NCBI GenBank assembly: GCA_045546275.1
Contig: JAZQCM010000014.1
Location: forward strand, 186,001-250,000
Length of the DNA stretch: 64,000 bases
Origin: RGIG1927 sp045546275
GTDB taxonomy: Bacteria > Bacillota > Clostridia > UMGS1883
Direction of reading: 5' to 3'
Shown here: positions 37,112 through 46,253 of the stretch, piece after piece
Layout of the letters: every line of letters starts with the position of its first letter
How positions within the stretch are numbered: position 1 is the first letter of the stretch
The notes under the pieces: model-generated
Seen by the model: the letters and a program-made list of their open reading frames with translations, nothing else
The model's database searches: none
What the model was told of the DNA's origin: nothing
Made by a program: the position numbers and the translations under genes

Positions 37112-37125
37112 CGAACAAGTGTTCG
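37112..37125. promoter_or_regulatory. LexA box 3
   Basis: CGAACAAGTGTTCG, a full match to CGAACRNRYGTTYG, located just downstream of the yneA-like promoter. Confidence 0.9.
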
Positions 37126-37143
37126 ACGAAAGGCGGAATTAAT

Positions 37144-37536
37144 ATGACACAAGCAACATATATCGGTAAAGCGTCCCCCATCCTTATGGAAAACTGGAAG
37201 GATTACGTGCCTTCTTACTATTCATATTACGATTTTCATTTAAGAAGAAAGGCTGCAAAGAAAAAGCTCAAAAAGGAAAGAGCAACTTTCTTTGTAACAG
37301 CACTTGTTTTAATTTGCATGTGCTTTGCATTTTTCACAGTTAACGGCTTTGGCAGAGAAACCTACGAAACAAACCTTTGTCATGCTGTAAACTACGGCGA
37401 CACTCTTTGGAGCATTGCGGCAGAATATAAGGACGAAAACGAATCCACAGGGGATTTTATTTACGAAATTAAAAAAATTAACGAAATGAAAACCTCCGAA
37501 ATTTATGTTGGACAGCTTTTAATCATTCCCGAATAA
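37144..37536 (+). CDS. yneA: YneA-like SOS cell-division inhibitor (LysM protein)
   Basis: The 130-residue protein has a 45-residue N-terminal region rich in Lys/Tyr (KKKLKKERATFFV), one membrane helix (about 46-68), and an extracellular LysM domain (HAVNYGDTLWSIAAEYKDEN ... VGQLLIIPE). B. subtilis YneA, which has the same helix-plus-LysM build and is divergent from lexA, blocks division during the SOS response. Two LexA boxes flank its promoter here. The N-terminal tail is longer than in YneA. ATG at 37144 chosen after GGCGG. Function is assigned on context and architecture, not close identity. Confidence 0.85.
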   Translation: MTQATYIGKASPILMENWKDYVPSYYSYYDFHLRRKAAKKKLKKERATFFVTALVLICMCFAFFTVNGFGRETYETNLCHAVNYGDTLWSIAAEYKDENESTGDFIYEIKKINEMKTSEIYVGQLLIIPE

Positions 37537-37569
37537 AATTTATTATAATGGCAATCCTTTAAGTAAAGA

Positions 37570-37586
37570 CGAAAACGCAGTTTTCG
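37570..37586. promoter_or_regulatory. Inverted repeat ahead of the sugar importer operon
   Basis: CGAAAAC-GCA-GTTTTCG, a 7-bp perfect inverted repeat of LacI-family operator shape, 36 bases before the first ATG. A TATAAT is at 37544-37549, but no clear -35. Control by a LacI-type maltose regulator is possible; none is encoded in the window. Confidence 0.45.
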
Positions 37587-37622
37587 AATAAGGCCTGAGT
37601 GCTATTACAAAGAGGGGTTGTT

Positions 37623-38945
37623 ATGAAAAAAATTAAAATATTGCCTGTTTTAGTGGCAATTGTGTTGGTGTTAACCTCCTGCGGTAAAGGTGAAAATTCG
37701 CAGGAGGTTATCAGGTTTTTGAACTTTAAACCTGAAGTAGCTTCTGTATATGAAAAAATTGCAGCTGATTACGAGGCGGAAAGCGGTGTTAAGCTTGTGG
37801 TGGAAACTGCCGCTGCAAACACCTACGAAAGCACCCTTGCGGCAAAAATGTCCACAAGAGAAGCTCCTACAATTTTTCAGATAAACGGACCTAAAGGCTA
37901 CGTAAACTGGAAGGATTATTGTAAAGATTTGTCGGGCAGTAAAATTGTAAATATTTTAACCGATGAGGATTTGGCGTTTTCAACAAACGAGGGTGTGTTT
38001 GGTGTGCCCTATGTGGTTGAAGGCTACGGCATTATTTATAACGACAGAATAATGCGTGATTATTTTGCCCTTGAAAACAGGGATACAAGCATTAATTCCG
38101 TTGACGAAATACGTAGCTTTGACATTTTAAAAACCGTTGTTGAAGACATGACCAAACGAAAAGCTGAATTGAAAATTGATGGTGTTTTTGCATCCACCTC
38201 ATTAAAGCCCGGCGAGGACTGGCGCTGGCAGACACACCTTTTAAATGTACCTGTCCATTACGAATTTGACGAAAGAGACATTGACCTTGAAAGCAATGAG
38301 GTAAGCGATTTTGAATTCATATATTCCGACAACTACAAAAAGCTTTTTGACCTTTATTTGAACAATTCCGTTTCCGACAAAAAAATGCTGGGTGCAAAAA
38401 TTGTTGGCGACTCTATGGCTGAATTTGCCTTAGGCAAATGTGCAATGGTGCAGAACGGTAACTGGGCATACAGCCAGATTGCCTTTGTTGAAGGCAACAC
38501 CGTTTTAAAAGAGGACGTTAAAATGCTCCCTGTTTACATGGGCATATATGACGAAGGGCAGGGGCTTTGCATAGGCACGGAAAACTATCTTTGCATTAAT
38601 AAAACTTCGGACGAAAACACGCAAAAAGCTGCCGAGGATTTTCTCTATTGGCTTTTTTCTTCGCAAACAGGAAAGAAATACGTTGCTGAAGATTTGGGCT
38701 TTATAACGCCATTTAACACCTTTTCTGAAAACGAAGTTCCCAACGACCCCTTGGCAAAAGAGGTTGTAAGGTGGATGAACAAGGAGGGCGTGCATACCGT
38801 TCCATGGGATTTTTCAATTTTCCCCTCCCAGGTTTTTAAGGACGATTTCGGAAGCGATTTGTTACTGTATGCACAAGGCAGTAAAACTTGGGACGACGTG
38901 AAAAAAGAAACGGTTGACAACTGGAAAAAGGAAAGTAACAGATAG
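37623..38945 (+). CDS. Sugar ABC transporter substrate-binding lipoprotein
   Basis: Lipoprotein signal with lipobox LTSC (first Cys about 19) followed by an extracellular sugar-binding fold of the MalE/UgpB class (440 residues): FLNFKPEVASVYEKIAADYE, TIFQINGPKGYVNW, VPYVVEGYGIIYN, and KCAMVQNGNWAYSQIA. It captures a sugar, probably maltodextrin or an alpha-glucoside judging from the malQ at the end of the operon. First gene of the operon; ATG after GAGGGG. No ATPase gene follows. Confidence 0.9.
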   Translation: MKKIKILPVLVAIVLVLTSCGKGENSQEVIRFLNFKPEVASVYEKIAADYEAESGVKLVVETAAANTYESTLAAKMSTREAPTIFQINGPKGYVNWKDYCKDLSGSKIVNILTDEDLAFSTNEGVFGVPYVVEGYGIIYNDRIMRDYFALENRDTSINSVDEIRSFDILKTVVEDMTKRKAELKIDGVFASTSLKPGEDWRWQTHLLNVPVHYEFDERDIDLESNEVSDFEFIYSDNYKKLFDLYLNNSVSDKKMLGAKIVGDSMAEFALGKCAMVQNGNWAYSQIAFVEGNTVLKEDVKMLPVYMGIYDEGQGLCIGTENYLCINKTSDENTQKAAEDFLYWLFSSQTGKKYVAEDLGFITPFNTFSENEVPNDPLAKEVVRWMNKEGVHTVPWDFSIFPSQVFKDDFGSDLLLYAQGSKTWDDVKKETVDNWKKESNR

Positions 38946-38956
38946 GGAGTGATATT

Positions 38957-39790
38957 TTGAAAAGATATGCTCCTGTGTTCTTACTGCCGCTGGGGTTGGC
39001 ATTTCTGGTGTTTTTTGTGGTGCCCTTTTTAATGGGGGTTTATCTGTCCTTCACAAAATTTACAACCGTTGAAAATGCCTCATTTGTGGGAATAGGTAAC
39101 TATGTCACCGCACTTTTTGAGGATGGGGATTTTCTTAACGCACTCTATTTTACCGTAAAGGTAACAATTGTTTCGGTGGTTACGGTAAATGTGTTTGCTT
39201 TTTTACTGGCACTGGTTTTAACAAGAGCATTAAAGGGCGTTAATTTTTTTAGAACGGTGTTTTTCATGCCCAACCTTATCGGCGGTATTGTGTTAGGGTA
39301 TATATGGAATGTAATCATCAACGGCGTGCTTTCTTACTTTGGAGTGGATATAACCTACAATTCTGCCTATGGCTTCTGGGGGTTAATTCTTCTCATGAAC
39401 TGGCAAATGATAGGCTATATGATGATTATTTATATAGCAGGCATTCAAAGCGTTGACAAAGGTCTTATTGAAGCGGCATCTGTTGATGGAGCAACGGGCA
39501 GACAAACTCTTTTTTCCGTTACAATCCCCTCACTTATGCCAAGTGTTACAATATGCACCTTTTTAACTCTCACAAATGCCTTCAAAATGTTTGACCAGAA
39601 CCTTGCACTAACTAACGGTGCTCCCAACAAGGAAACAAGCATGCTTGCACTTGACATTTACAACACCTTTTACGGCAGAGTGGGCTGGCAGGGTGTGGGG
39701 CAGGCAAAGGCGGTAATGTTTTTTATAATCGTGGCCGTGGTTGCTTTAATACAGCTTGCCTTAACTCGCTCTAAGGAGGTTGAGGCGTAA
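38957..39790 (+). CDS. Sugar ABC transporter permease (MalF type)
   Basis: The 277-residue membrane protein has about six helices and the ATPase-contact EAA loop (EAASVDGATGRQTLFSVTIP). The start is TTG (38957) 11 bases after the previous stop, with GGGAGTG upstream. It pairs with the next permease, overlapping it by one base (TAATG). Together with the binding protein it forms a binding-protein-dependent importer, but without a dedicated ATPase. Confidence 0.92.
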   Translation: MKRYAPVFLLPLGLAFLVFFVVPFLMGVYLSFTKFTTVENASFVGIGNYVTALFEDGDFLNALYFTVKVTIVSVVTVNVFAFLLALVLTRALKGVNFFRTVFFMPNLIGGIVLGYIWNVIINGVLSYFGVDITYNSAYGFWGLILLMNWQMIGYMMIIYIAGIQSVDKGLIEAASVDGATGRQTLFSVTIPSLMPSVTICTFLTLTNAFKMFDQNLALTNGAPNKETSMLALDIYNTFYGRVGWQGVGQAKAVMFFIIVAVVALIQLALTRSKEVEA

Positions 39791-40626
39791 TGGCAATAAA
39801 TAAAAACATGAAAGTTTTTTATTATATTATTTTGTCCTTATTGGCTGTGTTTTTTCTGCTTCCCATAATTGTAATTCTCATAAATTCCTTTAAGTCCAGG
39901 TTTTTAATTATGTCAGAGCCATTTCAAATTCCTGTTGGGGAGGCTTTTATCGGGCTTAATAATTATATTTCGGGAATAAAGGCATCGGGATTTTTCAAGG
40001 CTTTCGGAATAAGCTTATTTGTAACTGTTTTTTCAGTTCTTGCAATAATCGTTTTTTCTTCAATGACAGCATGGTATATAGCAAGGAGTAAATCACTTTT
40101 TACAAAAATAATGTACTACGCCTTTGTGTTCAGCATGATTGTGCCCTTCCAGATGGTTATGTACACCTTAACCTACGTTGCGGTGAAAATTAATTTTGCA
40201 AACCCTTTAGGAATAGTTTTTATTTACCTTGGCTTTGGGGCAGGGCTTAGTGTTTTTATGTTCACAGGCTTTGTAAAAACCATTCCCCGGGAAATTGAAG
40301 AAGCCGCAACCATTGACGGCTGCAGCGTTTTAAAAACCTTTTTCAGTGTGGTTTTTCCAATTTTAAAGCCCACCACTGTAACCGTTGCAATTTTAAATGC
40401 CATGTGGATATGGAACGACTATCTTTTGCCCTATCTTATTTTAGGGGCAAAATACAAAACAATCCCCGTTGCGGTACAGCTAACCATGCAGGGCGCCTAC
40501 GGCAGCATTGACTGGGGCGGCTTTATGGCAATGCTCACACTTTCAATTATTCCCATAATTGTGTTGTATATTTTCCTCCAAAGGTATATAATAGAAGGTG
40601 TTATTTCGGGTGCTGTAAAGGGGTAG
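39790..40626 (+). CDS. Sugar ABC transporter permease (MalG type)
   Basis: The 278-residue permease has about six helices and the EAA loop (EEAATIDGCSVLKTFFSVVFP). ATG overlaps the stop of the MalF-type gene. It is followed 4 bases later by malQ, so the operon is tight. Confidence 0.92.
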   Translation: MAINKNMKVFYYIILSLLAVFFLLPIIVILINSFKSRFLIMSEPFQIPVGEAFIGLNNYISGIKASGFFKAFGISLFVTVFSVLAIIVFSSMTAWYIARSKSLFTKIMYYAFVFSMIVPFQMVMYTLTYVAVKINFANPLGIVFIYLGFGAGLSVFMFTGFVKTIPREIEEAATIDGCSVLKTFFSVVFPILKPTTVTVAILNAMWIWNDYLLPYLILGAKYKTIPVAVQLTMQGAYGSIDWGGFMAMLTLSIIPIIVLYIFLQRYIIEGVISGAVKG

Positions 40627-40630
40627 AAAA

Positions 40631-42097
40631 ATGCGTAAAAGCGGTATATTAATGCACATTTCCTCACTGCCGTCCAATTACGGAATCGGTACAATGGGAA
40701 AAGAGGCATATAATTTTATAGACTTTCTGGAAAAAACAAATCAAAAAGTGTGGCAGGTTTTGCCTGTAGGGCACACCTCCTATGGGGATTCGCCTTACCA
40801 GTCCTATTCTTCCTACGGGGGAAATCCCTATTTTATTGATCTGGATTTTCTCTTTAAGGACGGTTATTTGAAAAAAGAGGAGCTTGAAACTATTTCCGGG
40901 GGAATAAATACGGAAAAGGTTAACTACGGTTGGCTTTTTGAAACAAGGCTTCCGCTTTTAAAGAAGGCTGCACAAAGGTTTCTGGAAAAGCCCGAGGCTG
41001 AATTTTACACCTTTTTGGAAGAAAACCGTTTCTGGATTGAGGATTATTCCTGCTTTATGGCACTGAAAGAAAAAATGGGGCACAAATCCAGAGAAGACTG
41101 GGACAACACCCTTAAAACAAAAAACGACAAAAGCATAGCCTTTGCCGACGAGGAAACAGTAAGAATTTACAAGGTTATTCAATACTTTTTCTTTAAACAG
41201 TGGTTTGAATTAAAAAAATATGCAAATGAAAAAGGCATTGAAATTGTAGGTGATTTGCCCATTTACTGCGCAAGCGACAGCAGCGATGTATGGAGCGAGG
41301 AAAAGGTGTTTTTATTAGATGAGGATTTTAAGCCTTTCCTTGTGTCGGGTGTGCCGCCGGATGGTTTTTCGCCACTTGGGCAAAGGTGGGGCAACCCCAT
41401 ATACGACTGGGAATACCTTGAAAAAACAAAATATTCCTGGTGGGTTAACAGAGTGGGGCATGCATTAAAGGTTTTTGACATTGTCCGCATTGACCATTTC
41501 CGTGGCTTTGACAGCTACTTTGCAATCGATGCAAAGGAAGACACTGCCGTTAACGGCAGGTGGGTGGAGGGCCCGAAAATGAAGCTTTTCAAGGCTCTTG
41601 AAAAAGAGCTTGGGGACAATTTGCCGATTATTGCCGAGGATTTGGGTTATCTGACGGAAAGCGTTAAAAAGCTCCTTTCAGACACCGGGTATCCGGGCAT
41701 GAAAATACTGCAGTTTGCCTTTGACTCAAAGGAATCGGGGGATTATTTGCCCCATAATTACACGAGAAACAGTGTGTGCTACGTGGGCACTCACGATAAC
41801 GACACAGCATCAGGTTGGTTTGAAAAGCTTAATGAAAAAGATAGAATAATGGCTGAAAGCTATCTGAATTTAACAAAAATTGAGGGCATTTCAAAGGGGC
41901 TTATCCGTGGGGCAATGGCATCTGTTTCCGATTTGTGCATAATTTGCATGCAGGACTGGCTGAATCTTAAAAGTGAGGCAAGGATGAACACTCCCTCAAC
42001 AAATTCAGGCAACTGGCAATGGCGAATGAAAAAGAATGCAATAACAGAAAAGCTTGAGGATGAAATTAAGGAAATGACAAAGCTTTTCCAAAGATAA
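40631..42097 (+). CDS. malQ: 4-alpha-glucanotransferase (amylomaltase)
   Basis: GH77 enzyme that transfers alpha-1,4-glucan segments, processing imported maltodextrins. In its 488 residues are SGILMHISSLPSNYGIGTMG, SYSSYGGNPYFIDLD, GDLPIYCASDSSDVW, the nucleophile region VRIDHFRGFDSYF (Asp), the acid/base IIAEDLGYL (Glu), and CYVGTHDNDTASGWF (Asp). It completes a sugar-import operon of binding protein, two permeases and MalQ, and is the best clue that the imported sugar is a maltooligosaccharide. Confidence 0.95.
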   Translation: MRKSGILMHISSLPSNYGIGTMGKEAYNFIDFLEKTNQKVWQVLPVGHTSYGDSPYQSYSSYGGNPYFIDLDFLFKDGYLKKEELETISGGINTEKVNYGWLFETRLPLLKKAAQRFLEKPEAEFYTFLEENRFWIEDYSCFMALKEKMGHKSREDWDNTLKTKNDKSIAFADEETVRIYKVIQYFFFKQWFELKKYANEKGIEIVGDLPIYCASDSSDVWSEEKVFLLDEDFKPFLVSGVPPDGFSPLGQRWGNPIYDWEYLEKTKYSWWVNRVGHALKVFDIVRIDHFRGFDSYFAIDAKEDTAVNGRWVEGPKMKLFKALEKELGDNLPIIAEDLGYLTESVKKLLSDTGYPGMKILQFAFDSKESGDYLPHNYTRNSVCYVGTHDNDTASGWFEKLNEKDRIMAESYLNLTKIEGISKGLIRGAMASVSDLCIICMQDWLNLKSEARMNTPSTNSGNWQWRMKKNAITEKLEDEIKEMTKLFQR

Positions 42098-42124
42098 AAA
42101 AAGCGGCATCTGCCGCTTTTTTTT
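42096..42124. terminator. Bidirectional terminator malQ/recG
   Basis: AAAAAAAGCGGCA/TGCCGCTTTTTTT stem between convergent malQ and recG. Confidence 0.85.
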
Positions 42125-44165
42125 ATACCATAAATTGTTCAATGTTTTCAAAAAGTGTTTCAGTGCGCTTTTTTAAAAGATAGTTTTCCTCTTTTTCAAG
42201 CTTCGGGTCCTTCTTTAAAAGCTCAACAACCGCATCGGAAGACTTTTTCAAGGTTTTCATGTCAAGAAGTGACGAAATTTTTAAAGGTGGCAAGCCATGC
42301 TGGCGTGTGCCGAAAAATTCGCCCGGACCACGAAGCTGTAAGTCCGTTTGTGAAATAACAAAGCCGTCGTTTGTTTTGGTCATAATATCCATACGCTTTT
42401 TAATGTCCTCGTCAAAGGAGGAGGGCAAAAGAATGCAATAGCTCTTGTCCTTTCCTCTGCCAACTCTTCCTCGTAATTGGTGAAGCTGGCTAAGGCCAAC
42501 GCGCTCGGCGTTTTCAATAATCATAAGGGTTGCCTGGGGGACATTCACCCCAACTTCAATTACCGTGGTGGAAACTAAAATGTCGGTATCGCCAAAGGCA
42601 AAGTCGTTCATAACACTATCCTTCTCGCTGTCTTTCATTTTGCCGTGAACAAGCCCCACCTTTACATCGGGGAAAATGTTTTCGGCTAAATTTTCACGGT
42701 AGGAAACAGCGCTTTTTAAATCAAGCTCCTCGTTTTCATCAACCATTGGGCAAACAATATAAACCTTGTGGTTCAAGTTAACTTCTTTTCGGATAAAATT
42801 GTACATTCTTTCACGAATGTTTTCACCAATGCAGAAGGTGTCCACCTTTTGTCTGCCTGGTGGAAGCTCATTTATAATGCTTATGTCCAGATCCCCGTAA
42901 ATAATAAGTGCAAGTGTGCGAGGGATGGGCGTTGCGGTCATAACAAGAATGTGTGGGTTTTCGCCCTTTGAAACCAATGCACCACGCTGCTTTACCCCAA
43001 AGCGGTGCTGTTCATCGGTAACAACAAGCCTTAAATTTTTGAAATTAACACCTTCCTGGAAAAGTGCGTGTGTTCCGATTACAATATCAATTTCACCATT
43101 TTCAAGCTTTTGGTAAACTAAGGTTTTTTCCTTTTTTGTCATACTGCCTATTAAAAGTGCAACCTTGTAGCCGAGAGAGGCAAAAATAGGAGCAACCGAC
43201 TCATAATGCTGGCGTGCAAGAATACCGGTCGGTGCCATAAACGCTGCCTGGTACCCGTTTTTAACGCACAGATACATTGCAATTTCCCCCACGGCGGTTT
43301 TGCCCGAGCCAACGTCGCCCTGAACAAGGCGGTTCATGGGTGATGAGGAGGTAAAGTCACAAATAATTTCATTTACCACATTTCTTTGCGCATTTGTCAA
43401 AGGAAAGGGAAAAAGTGAGGTTATTGGCGAAATATCGGTATCATTAAAAGGCTTTACAACCACCTTTTTGGAAACAGCCTTACGCATGTTCAATGCTAAC
43501 TGCAATAAAAACAGCTCTTCAAAAGCGAGTCGGTTTCGTGCCGCCTCGTAGGCATCGTAGTCTGATGGAAAATGAATGTTACGGATTGCATAGTCACTAC
43601 GGCAAAGATTGTACTTTTCAATAAGTGACTTGGGCATGAAGTCCTCAATGGCATCACCTGCAACCTCTAAGCATTTTTTTATTGTGGAAACCATCACCTT
43701 CTGGGTAAGAGAGGTTGTAAGACGATAAATGGGAACAATGTTATTTGTCACGTTGTTTACCCCAAATGGCTCATATATGGGAGTGATTATTTTCTTTTGA
43801 CCGAATTTATGCTCAATTTTGCCGTAAAAATTGTAGCATGCGCCTGTACGGAAATTGTTCACAACATAAGGATTGTTGTAAAATACGGCATTAATAACCC
43901 CTGTGTCGTCACGAAGAGGTAGGGTGTACACAGTAAAGCCTTTACGTATTCGCTTAACCGTAGGCTGTGCCCCCACCATTAATGTAACGCATTCCACATC
44001 GCCGTCGCAAAGGTCGGTAACCTTTTTCTTAATACGCCTGTCCTCAACTGTTGAGGGAAAATAATACAGCATGTCCCTCACAGTTTCAATGCCTAAACGT
44101 GAAAGCTTTTCAGCGTTTTTAACTCCAATGCCCTTAATTGTGGATATATTGTCGGAAAGTGCCAT
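42123..44165 (-). CDS. recG: ATP-dependent DNA helicase RecG
   Basis: RecG remodels stalled replication forks and Holliday junctions. The 680 residues include an N-terminal wedge (TLPLRDDTGVINAVFYNNPYV), Walker A (VQGDVGSGKTAVGEIAM), the helicase DE-x-H box variant (VVTDEQHRFGVKQR), motif III (LVMTATPIPRT) and motif VI (QLHQLRGRVGRG), followed by the TRG motif region. ATG at 44165 with AAAGGAGG; an upstream in-frame ATG at 44183 overlaps that ribosome site. Downstream of the FakA/Asp23 gene pair as in other Firmicutes. Confidence 0.96.
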   Translation of the reverse strand: MALSDNISTIKGIGVKNAEKLSRLGIETVRDMLYYFPSTVEDRRIKKKVTDLCDGDVECVTLMVGAQPTVKRIRKGFTVYTLPLRDDTGVINAVFYNNPYVVNNFRTGACYNFYGKIEHKFGQKKIITPIYEPFGVNNVTNNIVPIYRLTTSLTQKVMVSTIKKCLEVAGDAIEDFMPKSLIEKYNLCRSDYAIRNIHFPSDYDAYEAARNRLAFEELFLLQLALNMRKAVSKKVVVKPFNDTDISPITSLFPFPLTNAQRNVVNEIICDFTSSSPMNRLVQGDVGSGKTAVGEIAMYLCVKNGYQAAFMAPTGILARQHYESVAPIFASLGYKVALLIGSMTKKEKTLVYQKLENGEIDIVIGTHALFQEGVNFKNLRLVVTDEQHRFGVKQRGALVSKGENPHILVMTATPIPRTLALIIYGDLDISIINELPPGRQKVDTFCIGENIRERMYNFIRKEVNLNHKVYIVCPMVDENEELDLKSAVSYRENLAENIFPDVKVGLVHGKMKDSEKDSVMNDFAFGDTDILVSTTVIEVGVNVPQATLMIIENAERVGLSQLHQLRGRVGRGKDKSYCILLPSSFDEDIKKRMDIMTKTNDGFVISQTDLQLRGPGEFFGTRQHGLPPLKISSLLDMKTLKKSSDAVVELLKKDPKLEKEENYLLKKRTETLFENIEQFMV

Positions 44166-44186
44166 AAATTTCCCTCCTTTCAAACC

Positions 44187-44214
44187 AAAAAAGGGAAACA
44201 GAAGTTTCCCTTTT
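44187..44214 (-). terminator. Terminator between fakA and recG
   Basis: AAAAGGGAAAC/GTTTCCCTTTT stem; on the minus strand followed by Ts. It may limit read-through into recG. Confidence 0.7.
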
Positions 44215-44221
44215 AATAAAC

Positions 44222-45844
44222 TTATTCTACTGCAATAAAGTAATAGTATACAGGCTGACCACCGCTACGAACGGAAACGTCGCAGTCGGGATACTTTTCT
44301 TCTAAAGCTTCGCCTAAAGCTTCAGCATCTTCTTCTTTTACGTCTTCGCCGTAGTAGATGGTGATAAGCTCGCTGTCTTCATCAACCATATCGTCCAAAA
44401 GTGCGTTAAAGGTTTCGGTAAGGTCGGAGTTAACCACATGGATTTTGCCTTCGCGCATACCAAGGTAGTCGCCCTCGTGAATTTCCTTATCGTCAATGGA
44501 TGTATCTCTCACAGCGTGAGTAATGCTACCACTCTTAACCATGCCAATAGCGTCCATCATTGCTTCAACGTTGCTTTCAAGGTCGCCTTCGGGAAGGAAG
44601 CTGATCATTGCAGTAATACCCTGAGGAATAGTCTTTGTGGGGATAACTGCCACGTTAACCTCAGCAAGTTCCTTTGCCTGTTCACTTGCCAGAATAATGT
44701 TCTTGTTGTTGGGAAGAACGATAACATTCTTAGCATTAACCTCTTCAATTGCAGACAAAATGTCGTCTGTAGAGGGGTTCATGGTCTGTCCGCCACGAAT
44801 AACGTGTGCAACACCAAGCTCAGAGAACACTTCGGCAATGCCCTCACCTGCAGAAACAGAAATAACTGCAAGCTCGCTCATGGGAGCCTTGGGAGCAGGT
44901 GCAGAAGACTGCTCAATAAGAGCGCTGTGCTGCTGACGCATGTTTTCAATCTTAATATTGATAAGCTCACCGAGCTTTACAGCCTGTTCAAGCACAAAAC
45001 CGGGATTGTTTGTATGAATGTGAACCTTAACAATGTCATCTTCTTCAATAATAAGGAGACAGTCGCCGATGGGAGAAATCTTTCTTCTCATTTCTTCGGC
45101 GTTTTTAGCGTCCTTATACTTTTCAATAATAAATTCGGTACAGTAACCGAAGGTAATATCATCGGGGTCAATTGCTTCCTGTGCTGTGGAGGGAGCAGAA
45201 GAAACAGCGGAAGTAACCTCACTTAATGTGTAGGTTTCACCGTCAAGAGCCTTTGCCATGCCTTCGAAAATGTAAAGAATACCTCTGCCGCCTGCGTCAA
45301 CGACCCCTGCCTGCTTAAGCTGAGGAAGCATTTCGGGAGTCTGGTCAAGAGCATTTTTACCTTCTTTGTTCACATAAGCAAAGAACTTTTCAAATTCACT
45401 GCCTTCAAATTCGGTTGCACCCTTTGCCATAAAGCGGATAACAGTAAGGATTGTACCTTCTGTAGGCTTCATAACAGCAGAGTAGGCTGTGTCGGAGCCT
45501 TTCTGAACAGCTACTGCAAAATCTTCTGTGGTAGCCTCGTCTTTGCCTGCAAGGCCCAATGAAAGACCGCGGAAAATCTGTGAAAGAATAACACCTGGGT
45601 TACCTCTTGCACCACGGAGTGTTGCCTTTGCAACAGCCGAGGAAAGGTCGGAAACTGAGTCAAATTCCTTAGAAGAAATTTCTCTCGCAGCAGCCATAAA
45701 TGTAAGAGCCATGTTAGTACCCGTATCACCATCGGGAACGGGGAATACGTTAAGTGAGTCAACATAACCCTTATTCTCGTTCAAAGTGTTTGCGGCAGAA
45801 ATAATCATATTTTTCAGAAGTGCCGCATTAATCGCTTTTGTCAT
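44222..45844 (-). CDS. fakA: Fatty acid kinase FakA-like (DAK2/YloV) protein
   Basis: FakA phosphorylates FakB-bound fatty acids for lipid synthesis. In its 540 residues, the N-terminal DhaL domain (about 1-200) has the metal-binding NVFPVPDGDTGTNMAL, GARGNPGVILSQ and KPTEGTILTVIR. The C-terminal part (about 230-540) is the FakA/YloV domain, ending YYGEDVKEEDAEALGEAL. The upstream Asp23 gene and the downstream recG are the classic neighbours. No FakB gene is in the window. ATG after AAGGGGG. Confidence 0.92.
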   Translation of the reverse strand: MTKAINAALLKNMIISAANTLNENKGYVDSLNVFPVPDGDTGTNMALTFMAAAREISSKEFDSVSDLSSAVAKATLRGARGNPGVILSQIFRGLSLGLAGKDEATTEDFAVAVQKGSDTAYSAVMKPTEGTILTVIRFMAKGATEFEGSEFEKFFAYVNKEGKNALDQTPEMLPQLKQAGVVDAGGRGILYIFEGMAKALDGETYTLSEVTSAVSSAPSTAQEAIDPDDITFGYCTEFIIEKYKDAKNAEEMRRKISPIGDCLLIIEEDDIVKVHIHTNNPGFVLEQAVKLGELINIKIENMRQQHSALIEQSSAPAPKAPMSELAVISVSAGEGIAEVFSELGVAHVIRGGQTMNPSTDDILSAIEEVNAKNVIVLPNNKNIILASEQAKELAEVNVAVIPTKTIPQGITAMISFLPEGDLESNVEAMMDAIGMVKSGSITHAVRDTSIDDKEIHEGDYLGMREGKIHVVNSDLTETFNALLDDMVDEDSELITIYYGEDVKEEDAEALGEALEEKYPDCDVSVRSGGQPVYYYFIAVE

Positions 45845-45865
45845 ATCGGATAAATCCCCCTTACA

Positions 45866-46222
45866 TTAATCTGCAACACGCATGCTTTCAACATGAACGT
45901 TTACTTCCTTTACAGTAAAACCTGTCATGTCGGAAACCTGATAGCTTACATTATGCATGATGCTTTCGCAGATAGCGGGAACATTTACGCCATACTGGAC
46001 CATAATATGCATATCGATTACGATGGCGTTATCCTCTACCTGAACACCAATACCCTTGGAAAGGTTACCTGACTTAAGCAAGCTGACAATGCCGTCCTTA
46101 GCATTTCTTACAGCCATGCCTACAACACCGTAACAGTTGTTTGCAACCGCACCGGCAATATTTGCAATAACATTATTGCTGATAATGATTTCGCCGAGAT
46201 TGTTTTCAATTTTAGCAGCCAT
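45866..46222 (-). CDS. Asp23/Gls24 family protein (YloU-like)
   Basis: The 118-residue protein matches Asp23/DUF322: EIIISNNVIANIAGAVANNCYGVVGMA, then a VEDNAIVIDMHIMVQYGVNVP beta strand pair and TGFTVKEVNVHVESM. Members associate with the membrane or envelope and are often co-transcribed with fakA; YloU in Bacillus is such a case. ATG after ACGGAGG. It lies 21 bases before fakA. Confidence 0.92.
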   Translation of the reverse strand: MAAKIENNLGEIIISNNVIANIAGAVANNCYGVVGMAVRNAKDGIVSLLKSGNLSKGIGVQVEDNAIVIDMHIMVQYGVNVPAICESIMHNVSYQVSDMTGFTVKEVNVHVESMRVAD

Positions 46223-46253
46223 AAAGCCACCTCCGTTCTTATACTATTATACA

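Noticed and set aside
44438..45226. 262-residue plus-strand frame antisense to fakA
   Set aside because: His/Asn/Cys-rich shadow frame without a ribosome site; fakA on the minus strand is a clear family member.
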